Positions 43,501-51,484 of a DNA stretch of 64,000 nt are shown in pieces (the first letter of the stretch is position 1; the number at the start of each line of letters is the position of its first letter). A program made the translations under genes and the position numbers. The notes beneath the pieces are model-generated. The model was not told where the DNA came from and searched no databases. It saw nothing but the letters and a program-made list of their open reading frames with translations. The DNA is from Vibrio penaeicida (GTDB lineage Bacteria > Pseudomonadota > Gammaproteobacteria > Enterobacterales > Vibrionaceae). The stretch covers positions 100,532-164,531 of the forward strand of contig NZ_JAUYVM010000014.1 in assembly GCF_030689305.1 (NCBI RefSeq). The letters are read 5' to 3'.

Positions 43501-45506
43501 ATGCAGATGGTGATTCCGATGGTCGAGTATGGGACTTTACTGATCGGGGCGAGGGATTGCGGAACACGTTGTCGCTGCTCGGTCGCTCAGGCACCGGGAA
43601 CGGAAATGTCCACTGGACAGCCAATTTCGACGAAATCCAAGACTTCGAAAACGACATTCGATATGGCTTCGGGGGAAGGGGATTTTTACCCGACCAGATA
43701 TTTTCAAGCACAGAGGACCCATTAGGGTCGCCCAAGTCAGGTTTGAGTTCAGACTTGGATAATCTGGCATTGTACGTTTCCAGCCTAAATGAATACCCTG
43801 GTAGTTACAAAAGACGTCAGAATGGCTCACTTGGCTCCTATGCTCGTCGCGGTAAAGCACTGTTCGAGTCCAAGGGCTGCGGCAGTTGCCACAGTGGACC
43901 GGCCTTTACCGATATGAAACGTCATGACGTAGGTACTATCCAACCGTCTTCGGGCTTGGGAATTGGTCAATCTTTGTCAGGTAAAGGCTTTAAAACACCA
44001 ACACTGATTGGTCTTATGGATTCTGCACCTTATTTCCATAACGGTCAGGCAGCAACATTGGATGCAGTCCTTCAAACCGGAGGAGTTCACTACATTTCGG
44101 ACAATGCAGAGCGGTTGGATGTCGAGTCTTACCTTCAGCAGATCGAGTATGAAGGTGACCCTCTACCTGAAACCTCAGGTAATGAGTTCATCTTCGTCAG
44201 CGATATCACACCAGTTTCCAGCAGCAACGGTTATGGACCTATTGAGTTTGACCAAAGTATCGGTGGACGGGAGAGCAATGATGGCCAAACTCTCACCATC
44301 GACGGTCAAACATTCACCAAAGGGATCGGCGCTCATGCCAACTCTGAAGTGACGTTTGACCTGACAAATCTTAATGTCGACCAATTCAGTTCCTACATTG
44401 GGTTGGATGATGGGGCCGGAAACAGGGGATCGTCAATCTATGAGGTATATCTGGATGGACAACGCGTTTATGTCAGCCCTGTCATCAAAGGTTCGAGTGT
44501 TTTACAACATATTACCGTTCCTATCTCCCCACAACACTCACAGTTGAAGCTGGTCACTTTGCCAACATCTGATGGAAAGAGTTTCGATCATACCAACTGG
44601 GGCGATGCAAAACTCAGGATACAGCGCCATATCTATCTGAGTGACCTGTCTGAGGTGTCATCCACTAATGGTTGGGGACCAGTTGAAAAAGATCAAAACG
44701 TCGGACAACGGCAACCCAATGATGGCGCCATCATAACTATCAATGGCACCCAGTATACGAAAGGTCTGGGAACGCACTCTACCTCTGAGATTACTTATGA
44801 TCTTGCGGGTAAATATTACAGTGCTTTCTCTGCGGTAATTGGTATCGATGACAGTGCTGCAAACAGGGGAACTGTGGTTTTCGAAGTCTACGTGGACAAC
44901 CAGCTTGTCTATCAAAGCCCGGTAATAACGGGCAGAGATGATGGAATACCGATACACATTCCACTCACGGATGCAAACACTGAACTTACGTTGAAGGTTT
45001 TACCTACTTCGGATGGCGGCGGTTTTGACCACGCTGACTGGGCAGATGCTAAGCTTCGCCAGAAATCGTACGTATACGCCAGTGATATGCAAGAAACCTC
45101 TTCTATCAATGGATGGGGACCAATAGAGAAAGACCAAAGCGTCGGTCAACAACAGCAAGGAGATGGCAGCCAAATCCGTATCGGCAATGTGGGGGATGTA
45201 AAAGGGCTTGGTACCCACTCAGTATCTTCTATCTCCTATGACATACGAGGTCTTAACTTCAGACAATTTAAGGCCGTGGTAGGTATAGATGACAGTGCTG
45301 GCAACCGCGGGTCTGTGATTTTCAACGTTGTCGTAGATGGGACCCGGCTCTATCGCAGTCAGGTACTGCGTGGCACCCATCAAGGCATACCGATTACTGT
45401 TCCACTTTCATCAGACTCTGAAGAAATCATATTGGAGGTTGAAAATGCACAGGATGGCGGTGGATTTGACCATGCAGACTGGGCAAATGCTCGATTCGTA
45501 AGATAA
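40560..45506 (+). CDS. Giant secreted multidomain di-heme protein with beta-propellers, PKD and three NPCBM-like modules
   Basis: 1648 residues from the ATG at 40560, set by GGAGG five bases upstream; a signal peptide (ending SVSYS) follows. In order: LVIVD-type propeller repeats (about 60-390), an Ig-like domain (about 410-505), a PKD-type domain with WDFGDG (about 530-600), a second YVTN-type propeller (about 605-950), a cytochrome/MauG-like part with heme sites CASCH (Cys977) and CGSCH (Cys1107), and three NPCBM-like repeats (about 1210-1350, 1357-1502, 1505-1648), each with a GWGP- or GYGP-type start and a FDH-x-W/N-W-x-D/N-A end. The export route could be Sec followed by type II secretion. 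It may be an oxidase or peroxidase attached to polysaccharide. It is monocistronic with a strong terminator. Confidence 0.85.
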   Translation: MINSAANERGWKKIYFILTFFLFSSVSYSGQGPGLGQLQYSQNEVFTQISQLVDNNEYEFLPQDYPGRLRYGTNGVTMLNGYILGVFAPDSGQTPGGWFVLDASNPRNLSLVNRIYEPDLYTADRSSDGLRTSDFSEIHSYGLSGDSLVAIHNVRGIEIWDWSDTFNPVQVSKLALDNIVQAGYGNIPWHVSWQAPYLYVARGTSGISIVDTSDITNPVHVKTIPTSQLGGFLVGKVRAFGNKLHISSRNNRGGFSILNIDDPLNPVLEKTIPNLPFVYYTSCWDGKYSYFGARASSDSLIIYDTTTTPMSLVSDNVTGFLNTYCSHQDEKLIMGNRFDVGTLDVSDKSDIREIGRGVLRLDPSIIPDHGQSFPFGNLIWVGNDHGSGSGFMAHEAQPDTNPPSVFYTYPEQDSTLVPVTARIGLAMSDSILLESVNDQTFVVTEFPGGQPLSGTYSVNRAFVHFSPDQPLKRNSIYQVTVSGIEDFSGNPMPEYRFNFATGSVASHDITLTQNTMIEVGQPLVFNASAQPILSGTVEYSWDFGDGTPSTPFSPNGQIQHSYSNSGHWQPIVSVRENLLTSTDSMAVTVVTPLTSTQPTTASSIISTGNRIYTANEDNGSITAFSAFAPFNKIWESPVGKRPRTLAQAPDGRIWVVNQGSDSISILNPNNGLIVQTVSLPRASQPYGLVFSPDERNAFITLQSSGQLLKLDPLNGDILQTRNVGHSARGVAVDSNSDTVFVTLFKSPQDHARVIAVDIDSFNTQVIRLNKDTTTADGPDRSRGLPNYLNSITISPDGNWAWVPSNKVNVDRGPFNENNPDNKLTFDSTVRAILTPINLQTRQEAFNMQIDFDNASQPKATVFSPAGDYIYTALEGSNRIEVRDAYNGNIALQLNRIGDAPIGLVRSGNFLFVHAFLSRSVKVLDVSQFELPSKGEVTEVAVLKTVENEGMNTAILAGKKIFHNADDARMATDGYLSCASCHADGDSDGRVWDFTDRGEGLRNTLSLLGRSGTGNGNVHWTANFDEIQDFENDIRYGFGGRGFLPDQIFSSTEDPLGSPKSGLSSDLDNLALYVSSLNEYPGSYKRRQNGSLGSYARRGKALFESKGCGSCHSGPAFTDMKRHDVGTIQPSSGLGIGQSLSGKGFKTPTLIGLMDSAPYFHNGQAATLDAVLQTGGVHYISDNAERLDVESYLQQIEYEGDPLPETSGNEFIFVSDITPVSSSNGYGPIEFDQSIGGRESNDGQTLTIDGQTFTKGIGAHANSEVTFDLTNLNVDQFSSYIGLDDGAGNRGSSIYEVYLDGQRVYVSPVIKGSSVLQHITVPISPQHSQLKLVTLPTSDGKSFDHTNWGDAKLRIQRHIYLSDLSEVSSTNGWGPVEKDQNVGQRQPNDGAIITINGTQYTKGLGTHSTSEITYDLAGKYYSAFSAVIGIDDSAANRGTVVFEVYVDNQLVYQSPVITGRDDGIPIHIPLTDANTELTLKVLPTSDGGGFDHADWADAKLRQKSYVYASDMQETSSINGWGPIEKDQSVGQQQQGDGSQIRIGNVGDVKGLGTHSVSSISYDIRGLNFRQFKAVVGIDDSAGNRGSVIFNVVVDGTRLYRSQVLRGTHQGIPITVPLSSDSEEIILEVENAQDGGGFDHADWANARFVR
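44190..45503 (+). repeat. Three NPCBM-like coding repeats of about 440 bp
   Basis: Modules begin near 44190, 44630 and 45073. Shared landmarks are D-x-S-I/V-G, KGLGTH/KGIGAH, IDDSA-x-NRG or LDDGAGNRG and the FDH ending. They diverge at the DNA level, so they are old duplications. Confidence 0.8.
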
Positions 45507-45547
45507 GAAAGCGCTTGCTCTTTCAACGGTCCTAACGAAGGCACCTG

Positions 45548-45574
45548 AGCCGTGAGGCACTCAACTTCACGGCT
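45548..45574 (+). terminator. Rho-independent terminator of the di-heme protein gene
   Basis: 8-bp stem AGCCGTGA/TCACGGCT with an 11-base loop followed by TTTTATTTTTTAT. Confidence 0.9.
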
Positions 45575-45643
45575 TTTTATTTTTTATGCTTACAGTGATC
45601 TTGATGCTTGTATATAATACCGACCGCATTAAAAGTTTTTAGA

Positions 45644-46210
45644 CTAAGGCTTGATTGCCGCTGTAATCATCAATGCACATTCTTGAGGCGATGCTGATGT
45701 TGTATCGATAACCAGATCGTAGTTCACTCCACGATGCACTCGCTGCATCTGCTCTAGTGCAGACCCGACTTTTCGGTCGCCGCGAGCCAATTCTCTCTGC
45801 TCTAAAACCGCTTCACTGCATTTGATTCCGACATAAAAGCAGTGGTGTTCTTCCAATAAATTCCGCCATATTTCAATCTCTTGGTTTCCATCCGCCACCT
45901 CATCCACAATCACCTTTAACCCACTCTCCGCTAGGTGCTTAACCGTTGTTCTGTATGCATCGTTCACCTGTGAGCCATATGCCCCTTTCCGGACTCGGTA
46001 AATTGGCTCTCCACTGGTCTTTTGCGTTTCCCAGTAAAAACCTTCTGCGGTTTCGGTAGTATCACCGAGCATATTGGTCCTTTCTGGCATCATAGAGATG
46101 AACGTATCGATGCCAATGATTAGATATGGCGCATCTAACGTTTCTTGCAAAGCCTTTGCGATACTGCTTTTTCCGCTGCTACTCGGACCATTCAGTAAGA
46201 TGACATCCAT
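45644..46210 (-). CDS. Chloramphenicol-phosphotransferase-like (CPT) kinase
   Basis: 188 residues. Walker A GPSSSGKSS at the N-terminus, then IGIDTFISMMPER, a DE pair in VIVDEVADG and the R-x3-RGDRKVG lid segment. This is the CPT branch of zeta/AAA-like small kinases; the founding member phosphorylates chloramphenicol in Streptomyces. In vibrios the real substrate is unknown. It starts 18 bases after the hydrolase gene ends, so the two are likely one operon. Confidence 0.8.
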   Translation of the reverse strand: MDVILLNGPSSSGKSSIAKALQETLDAPYLIIGIDTFISMMPERTNMLGDTTETAEGFYWETQKTSGEPIYRVRKGAYGSQVNDAYRTTVKHLAESGLKVIVDEVADGNQEIEIWRNLLEEHHCFYVGIKCSEAVLEQRELARGDRKVGSALEQMQRVHRGVNYDLVIDTTSASPQECALMITAAIKP

Positions 46211-46228
46211 TCTCTAATCTCTTCAAAT

Positions 46229-46996
46229 TTACAATGTAAATGATAAGAAACGGTTCAATGCAAGACCGACCACTTCAGGGAATTCTTGGTGTGTTGCGTG
46301 GGCAGAAAAAGGTACATTCATAAACTCTGCGTCTGGCAATTGATTAACAGCTAAGAGTGCCTCGTTCGCCGACAATAAAAAATCATTATTACCGCGTATA
46401 ACCAGTGATGGGCAACCAATCCGCTGAATTGACTCACTTGGGTAACCAGTCGAGGTTTTATCTAACCATACTGCTTTTACTTTTTCTATCAGTGCACCGA
46501 AATCTGGGCTTGGGTTGATTTCTTCATATCTCGCGACATCTTCGGGAAATTGCTCTCGCCACATCATCTCCGAAACCGAACCCAATATCTCTTCCGATGA
46601 ATCGTTTTGTGGCAACCGCCAATGCGAGCCTAACGTTACTATTTGTTCCACTAATTCCGGCTGACTTGCGGCAAGGCGATACGCTACTGTTCCGCCGTCG
46701 CTGAATCCAAAAACGGAATACGTCGATATGTTCAACAACATCAGCAACTGCTCTACGTCTTGTTGATAACGTTCATAACTTAATGCCGCTTCCCCTAACG
46801 TGGATTGACCATGCCCACGTAAATCGACCAATATCACTTTGTAGTCTTCGGGAACATAATCCAGCAGTGGCATCAAGTCGTACATGCACCCTAACCCGCC
46901 ATGAATCATCAGCAAGGGTTTGCCATTGGGATTGCCACTGACTTCGTAGTAAATATTTGCATTATCTATCTCGATAATCCCTTTTCTCTGGTACAT
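46229..46996 (-). CDS. Alpha/beta hydrolase
   Basis: 255 residues. HGGLGCMYD (oxyanion region), nucleophile elbow VFGFSDGG, acid in RGNNDFLL and the histidine in the SAHATHQEFPE region give a complete triad. No signal peptide. The ester or related substrate is not evident. It is the first gene of a two-gene unit with the CPT-like kinase. Confidence 0.82.
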   Translation of the reverse strand: MYQRKGIIEIDNANIYYEVSGNPNGKPLLMIHGGLGCMYDLMPLLDYVPEDYKVILVDLRGHGQSTLGEAALSYERYQQDVEQLLMLLNISTYSVFGFSDGGTVAYRLAASQPELVEQIVTLGSHWRLPQNDSSEEILGSVSEMMWREQFPEDVARYEEINPSPDFGALIEKVKAVWLDKTSTGYPSESIQRIGCPSLVIRGNNDFLLSANEALLAVNQLPDAEFMNVPFSAHATHQEFPEVVGLALNRFLSFTL

Positions 46997-47181
46997 AAAA
47001 GCCTCTGATTCTATTGGAATGTCGATATCCTATTCGACTTATGTGTCAGATTTTGTCAGCAAGTACTTATGTTTAGAGGCACCACGAAGAAAATTTGATT
47101 TTCGGGTTTATCTGAAGGTATCGTCATTAAATGCAATTAAGCTCATAACGATCACACAAAAACACACGCTAGGAATTGAGT

Positions 47182-47844
47182 ATGACAACGTCAGCAAGAG
47201 TTATAGATAAAAGTACGTGGGGGCGAGCCCCGCATTATGATCATTTCAGCCAAAGGGATTTTCCCTATGTTGGGTTTTGTGCAGAGGTAGAACTTACCAA
47301 CTCATTTTACTATGCCAAAACACACTCGATTTCGATCTTCAATTTGGTTTCTTACGCGGTATTGGCAGCGGCTAATGACATTAGGGAGTTTAGATTGAGG
47401 GCACATGGTGAAGAAATAGTAGAATACGAGTCTTTGCGGTTTGGATTTATCGCAATGACAAAAAAACCGCCGCTTTTTAGCTTTGGGGAGGTCGAAAAAG
47501 GCGAATCTTTTAACGAGTTTAATGATTTGATCGAATCCGAGAAATCTCGAATTTCACAAGAAATCATGTTGGAAACCAAACTGGAAAGTGATGATGTTAT
47601 CTACACATCGTGCTTGCCTTGGTTGCGGTTTACCTCCTTTGTTCACCCAGTTAATTTAAATATTCCCTCGACTATTCCTCTGGTTTCATGGGGGAAGATC
47701 ATCGATAAGGACGGTTACGTCGATATGCCTGTGTCGGTACAAGCGAACCACGCACTTATGGACGGTTGGCATATTTCCATGTACTACAAAAAACTGCAGC
47801 AATACTTAGCCGAGCCAGAAAAGCTGCTGGAAGAAATGCTTTAA
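47182..47844 (+). CDS. CatA/CAT-like acetyltransferase family protein
   Basis: 220 residues from the ATG at 47182 (AGGA seven bases upstream); an in-frame TTG two codons earlier is less likely. The C-terminal VQANHALMDGWHI carries the catalytic HxxxDG motif of chloramphenicol acetyltransferases, and the N-terminal HYDHFSQRDFPYVGFCAEVELTN fits that fold. Chromosomal CAT-like proteins may acylate other acceptors, so resistance is not implied. It lies near, but divergent from, the hydrolase/CPT pair. Confidence 0.82.
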   Translation: MTTSARVIDKSTWGRAPHYDHFSQRDFPYVGFCAEVELTNSFYYAKTHSISIFNLVSYAVLAAANDIREFRLRAHGEEIVEYESLRFGFIAMTKKPPLFSFGEVEKGESFNEFNDLIESEKSRISQEIMLETKLESDDVIYTSCLPWLRFTSFVHPVNLNIPSTIPLVSWGKIIDKDGYVDMPVSVQANHALMDGWHISMYYKKLQQYLAEPEKLLEEML

Positions 47845-47864
47845 TCCTTAGGCTAGATCGAAAA

Positions 47865-47885
47865 ATGGGAGCCCAGCGCTCCCAT
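47865..47885 (-). terminator. Terminator of the lipoprotein/HAD operon
   Basis: 8-bp stem ATGGGAGC/GCTCCCAT with loop CCAGC; on the - strand a run of five T's follows. It probably also serves the CAT-like gene from the other side. Confidence 0.8.
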
Positions 47886-47905
47886 ATGTATACCCAAAAC
47901 AAAAC

Positions 47906-48502
47906 TTACTCGTTCACGATTTCCCACTGGTACCATTTTTCGTCCGCAAGCGCGAGCATTGGCAAATCTTCATAGGTATCACCATACGCGTATATTTTAT
48001 CGAACTCTTCCAGCGCGACTGTGCGTTTTAGCAATGTGACTTTGTTTTCTTTACTGCAGTCCCCTTGACTGTACCGCCCAGTATAGCGACCATTTTTGAC
48101 TTCTAGTTCGCTACACACAAGTGAGATGCCATAGGATTGGCACCAAATTTTTAAGTACACATCAAGCGATGCCGAAACCAAGACTATTTTGTCTCCTTGT
48201 GCTTGGTGCCAGCGGAGCTTTTCTGCTGCTTCCGGTCGGATAATCGTAGTCAGATATTCGCTCGCATACTGGTTAGCGATTAGCGTGACATCCTTTTCTT
48301 TTCGATGCCAAAATGCCACCTTAGACAAAATAGGGCGCGTTATAGAGGCTTGCAGCCATCCAAGCTTATAAAGAAAAATGATCGGCCATACCAGCAGTAA
48401 GCCGATCCCCATTCTGACCTTGGGCGTAGAATAAAAAATAAATTTTGTGTAGGTGTCTTCGCTGGTGATGGTGCCATCAAAATCAAACAGTGCTAGATTC
48501 AT
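47906..48502 (-). CDS. HAD-superfamily phosphatase (phosphoserine-phosphatase-like, HAD-IB)
   Basis: 198 residues. Motif I DFDGTI near the start, motif II VSAS, a Lys in DCSKENK and motif III YGDTYEDLPML are all present. A hydrophobic stretch follows the first motif (MGIGLLLVWPIIFLY), as in the HAD-IB group. The substrate is unknown. Its ATG overlaps the end of the lipoprotein gene by 4 bases (ATGA), giving coupled translation. Confidence 0.85.
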   Translation of the reverse strand: MNLALFDFDGTITSEDTYTKFIFYSTPKVRMGIGLLLVWPIIFLYKLGWLQASITRPILSKVAFWHRKEKDVTLIANQYASEYLTTIIRPEAAEKLRWHQAQGDKIVLVSASLDVYLKIWCQSYGISLVCSELEVKNGRYTGRYSQGDCSKENKVTLLKRTVALEEFDKIYAYGDTYEDLPMLALADEKWYQWEIVNE

Positions 48503-49182
48503 TCGCCGTTGTCCGGTTTAAGTCGCATTTCACAAGGCAGTGGCTCCACAGTGGAGAGGTAGGTCATCAAGGTTGCAGCGATCATTTTTGTCTCTTTCGC
48601 GGCTGTCTCATCTAGCCAAATGTAGTCTGCGTTGTTCAAACCGCCAGTCCAATGCCCTAAGGTGTATTCCGAGACTATTTTACTGTTCAATGATATCGCA
48701 CCTGATGAAATGCTAAATGTATTTCCAGCATCATCTGTCAGCTTCATAGCATTCAACGTCCATTGCTTATTATTGAATGTTAATACGCCGATATTGGGAT
48801 CGTGAGTGACCTTGATGCTTTCATATTCAGGTTTTTCATCGTAAGGAGGACGATACCCCTTCACAATGCAGTATTGCTTGTACTCCAAAGAAGCCGACGT
48901 ATTGTTTGGACCAAATTGCTTAATACTGACCGTGCGAGAATCATCTTCTTCCAAGTACGGGCCGCTAAAATACACGTCTCTCTGCCCCGTAATTTTGCTT
49001 TTACTGACGTCACTGGAGTATTCGCCAAAATGAATATTCTTTCCTGGCATCCACCCTTCTCGCCCCTTCACTTCAAAGCGTTGGCTGTTTTTCAGAAAGG
49101 TGGGCTCCGCCTCTGTTGGCGTCATAAATACACAGCCTGAAAGCAACCCCGTCGTAGCCAAAACAATGAAAAACTTTTGCAC
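48499..49182 (-). CDS. Lipoprotein of unknown function
   Basis: 227 residues with a lipobox (TTGLLSGC), so the mature protein is anchored through Cys17. The rest is beta-rich and polar, with YCIVKGYRPPYDEKPEYE in the middle. I recognise no family. It is the first gene of an operon with the HAD phosphatase. Confidence 0.75.
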   Translation of the reverse strand: MQKFFIVLATTGLLSGCVFMTPTEAEPTFLKNSQRFEVKGREGWMPGKNIHFGEYSSDVSKSKITGQRDVYFSGPYLEEDDSRTVSIKQFGPNNTSASLEYKQYCIVKGYRPPYDEKPEYESIKVTHDPNIGVLTFNNKQWTLNAMKLTDDAGNTFSISSGAISLNSKIVSEYTLGHWTGGLNNADYIWLDETAAKETKMIAATLMTYLSTVEPLPCEMRLKPDNGE

Positions 49183-49342
49183 TATGTCACCTCGCCTAAA
49201 TTTATATCCAAGTCACTTCTACCGATAGTGAATCCAAATGAAACATATCACATATTTGAATCCAAACATCCTCAAGATATTGAGTTCATTTGACTTAGTG
49301 CGACGAGCGTCGTGAGCGCCATATTTTCAGGTGAGATTAGGT

Positions 49343-49915
49343 TTACGCACAGTGCTCAATGCAGATCAAATTAATGTCCACTTTGCTTAATGGAGCCTGG
49401 GTAAGTCCACAGAGATGAGAGCCATCAGAAAGGGGGTAGTTATGGGTACAGCTAGCGCAAACGCCAAATGTGCGGAAGTGGTTCTGTTTTTGAATTGACG
49501 ACAGGAGCAATTGCAGTTGCTCCTGTAAGAGGTCTGGGCGCAAATCTGAAACCGAATCGCCATCGGCCGCTAATGCACGCGTTAGGGCTTGGGAAGGAAA
49601 ACAACCATCAACCAGATCTCGTCCTTTTTGGGATACCACTAAATGCGTAACTCTTTTGTCATCTGCGTCGGCAAGTTTTTCTATATAACCCTTGTTTTCC
49701 AATACTTTAAGGCTTTGAGATACGGTTCCTTTCGTCAACCCTAAATACTCCGTCACCGCTTTGGGTGTATCGGAAAACCGATTACAAATAGCCAAATAGT
49801 GGAGCGCATCTAGCTGGACGGGCTGTAACCCATGCTCGGTTAAACCAGCACGGGTTTCATTTCTAACGAGGTTGCCGATTCGATCAAGCAACTGATGAAC
49901 AAGATAAGTATTCAT
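49343..49915 (-). CDS. MarR-type regulator with a C-terminal cysteine cluster
   Basis: 190 residues from the ATG at 49915 (complement); an in-frame TTG seven codons earlier is possible. A MarR winged helix (LQPVQLDALHYLAICNRFS, LTKGTVSQSLKVLENKGYIEK, DKRVTHLVVSQKG) is followed by an unusual tail with C-x2-C-x12-C-x15-C-x3-C, suggesting a metal or Fe-S site or a thiol switch. It is divergent from a secreted protein and a redoxin gene, and a GTATCGA-type palindrome lies in the shared promoter. It probably represses that pair in response to a redox or metal signal. Confidence 0.85.
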   Translation of the reverse strand: MNTYLVHQLLDRIGNLVRNETRAGLTEHGLQPVQLDALHYLAICNRFSDTPKAVTEYLGLTKGTVSQSLKVLENKGYIEKLADADDKRVTHLVVSQKGRDLVDGCFPSQALTRALAADGDSVSDLRPDLLQEQLQLLLSSIQKQNHFRTFGVCASCTHNYPLSDGSHLCGLTQAPLSKVDINLICIEHCA

Positions 49916-49924
49916 ACCTAAATA

Positions 49925-49993
49925 GTATCGACTCAAAACCTTATTGACAAGTTTATTTATTTACTGTTAGATCTATTTGTATCGAGTCGATAC
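49925..49993. promoter_or_regulatory. Candidate operator of the MarR-type regulator
   Basis: Perfect palindrome GTATCGAGTCGATAC at 49979-49993 (7-bp arms, 1-bp centre) and a second GTATCGA half-site at 49925-49931, 54 bp apart, the latter close to the regulator start codon. Size and placement fit a MarR dimer site controlling both directions. Confidence 0.65.
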
Positions 49994-50052
49994 CAAACAA
50001 ACACTATAACCCAAGAACCTAAACCAAAAGTAGCTATATCGAAGGAAGTAGC

Positions 50053-50820
50053 ATGAGCAAATTAAACTTAGTCAAAAAGACGTCGTCGATACTGATTGCA
50101 TCTGCATTGCTGGTCACCTCCGCCCATACGGTTGCCCATTCAAAACATACGGGTGGGATCCAATCGGGCACCAGTGATTCCGTACTCTCTGCATTTGACA
50201 TTATCCACACCAAAATCACGACGGAGGGCAACACGGCAACATTTCATATTGCCGTATCCGACAAAGCGGGGAGCGTTAAACCGACCCCAACAGGAAAGCT
50301 AGCAGGGAGCGACGTTTTTTCTTACGTTTGGCCGACCACCATGAACAGCGGGCAAATCGGGTTTGAAGATGATGCGGGCATTTTGGCTTTCGCAGTCACA
50401 TCCCACCCCGATTTTGACGATACCCCTCTTTACGATGAAAACGGCGATGGCGACAAAGCAAACGACGGGGACGTTTGGCACAGTCACTGGGTGGTATTGC
50501 AGCCTAATGAACAATGTGGACCAGGCGCTCTCGGAGTCGTTGATATTCCAGAGGGAAGTAAGCCCAAAGTACCAGACACATGGCCAGGCTTGCCGTTACT
50601 GATTGATAGCCCCGATTACACCCCTAACTTTGACGGCAATACGCTGAACGTGCAGGTTCAATTCGATGATATCGATGCCGTCAAATTGGCCAAATTTGAT
50701 GGGGTTACGTCTGGTTTAAGAGTCAATGCAAGCGCGCATTCACCGCTTCTTTGCATTGTTGATGTGTTTGATGTCGCCTCTGGTGATCTAAGCCTGCCGG
50801 GCGTTGTTATACCCAAGTAA
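50053..50820 (+). CDS. Secreted protein of unknown function in a MarR-controlled unit
   Basis: 255 residues with a signal peptide (ILIASALLVTSAHTVAHS). The mature part is beta-rich and acidic, with DENGDGDKANDGD (calcium-loop-like) followed by VWHSHWVVL and a few cysteines. I do not recognise the family. It is transcribed ahead of the redoxin gene (18 bases apart) and divergent from the MarR gene. Confidence 0.75.
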   Translation: MSKLNLVKKTSSILIASALLVTSAHTVAHSKHTGGIQSGTSDSVLSAFDIIHTKITTEGNTATFHIAVSDKAGSVKPTPTGKLAGSDVFSYVWPTTMNSGQIGFEDDAGILAFAVTSHPDFDDTPLYDENGDGDKANDGDVWHSHWVVLQPNEQCGPGALGVVDIPEGSKPKVPDTWPGLPLLIDSPDYTPNFDGNTLNVQVQFDDIDAVKLAKFDGVTSGLRVNASAHSPLLCIVDVFDVASGDLSLPGVVIPK

Positions 50821-50838
50821 CCTAAATAAGGAAAAACA

Positions 50839-51384
50839 ATGAAATCATTACCACTAGCACCTGAACTAAAAACGGCGGGCTGGCTTAATTCTGATATCCC
50901 GATTGAGCTAAGAGATTTGCGAGGAAAAGTAGTTGTACTGCATACATTCCAAATGCTTTGCCCTGGATGTGTCAGCCACGGCTTGCCTCAGGCTTCTAAA
51001 ATCCATCAGTTTTTTAAAGATGATGATGTACAAGTGATTGGGTTACATACCGTATTTGAGCATCATCAAGGTATGCAGCTAGAGTCACTAAAAGCCTTCG
51101 TCCACGAATATCGGTTAACGTTTCCGATCGGAATTGATGCGCCTTCTGGCGGTGATATCCCGCTCACAATGGCAGAGTACGGATTACCCGGCACACCTAC
51201 ATTGGTGTTGATCGATAAATCGGGTCAGATCCGGTTTACGCATCATGGGATCATCGAAGATATGATGGTTGGGAAAATGATCACTTCATTGCTGCATGAA
51301 CAGTACATAGAGGCGGATCATTCATTGTCTGGAGATAAAAACAAAGGCTTGAGCTGCGACGAAGAAAAATGCTCAACAAACTAG
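50839..51384 (+). CDS. TlpA/ResA-like redoxin
   Basis: 181 residues, thioredoxin-like fold with the active site FQMLCPGC and the cis-proline segment YGLPGTPTLVLID. No signal peptide or anchor is visible, so it appears cytoplasmic despite its TlpA-like sequence. The C-terminus adds two cysteines (LSCDEEKC). It follows the secreted-protein gene in an operon likely controlled by the Cys-rich MarR regulator, pointing to a thiol-redox stress role. Confidence 0.82.
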   Translation: MKSLPLAPELKTAGWLNSDIPIELRDLRGKVVVLHTFQMLCPGCVSHGLPQASKIHQFFKDDDVQVIGLHTVFEHHQGMQLESLKAFVHEYRLTFPIGIDAPSGGDIPLTMAEYGLPGTPTLVLIDKSGQIRFTHHGIIEDMMVGKMITSLLHEQYIEADHSLSGDKNKGLSCDEEKCSTN

Positions 51385-51430
51385 TCGATATGATGCAATA
51401 TTCCACATGAGTCATCCGATCCAAACCTTT

Positions 51431-51462
51431 AGGCGTGGTGCTTCCACTTTCCTTCCACGCCT
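51431..51462 (+). terminator. Terminator of the redoxin operon
   Basis: 8-bp stem AGGCGTGG/CCACGCCT with a 16-base loop followed by CTTTTTAT. Confidence 0.85.
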
Positions 51463-51484
51463 CTTTTTATGTTGTGTCCTCAGT

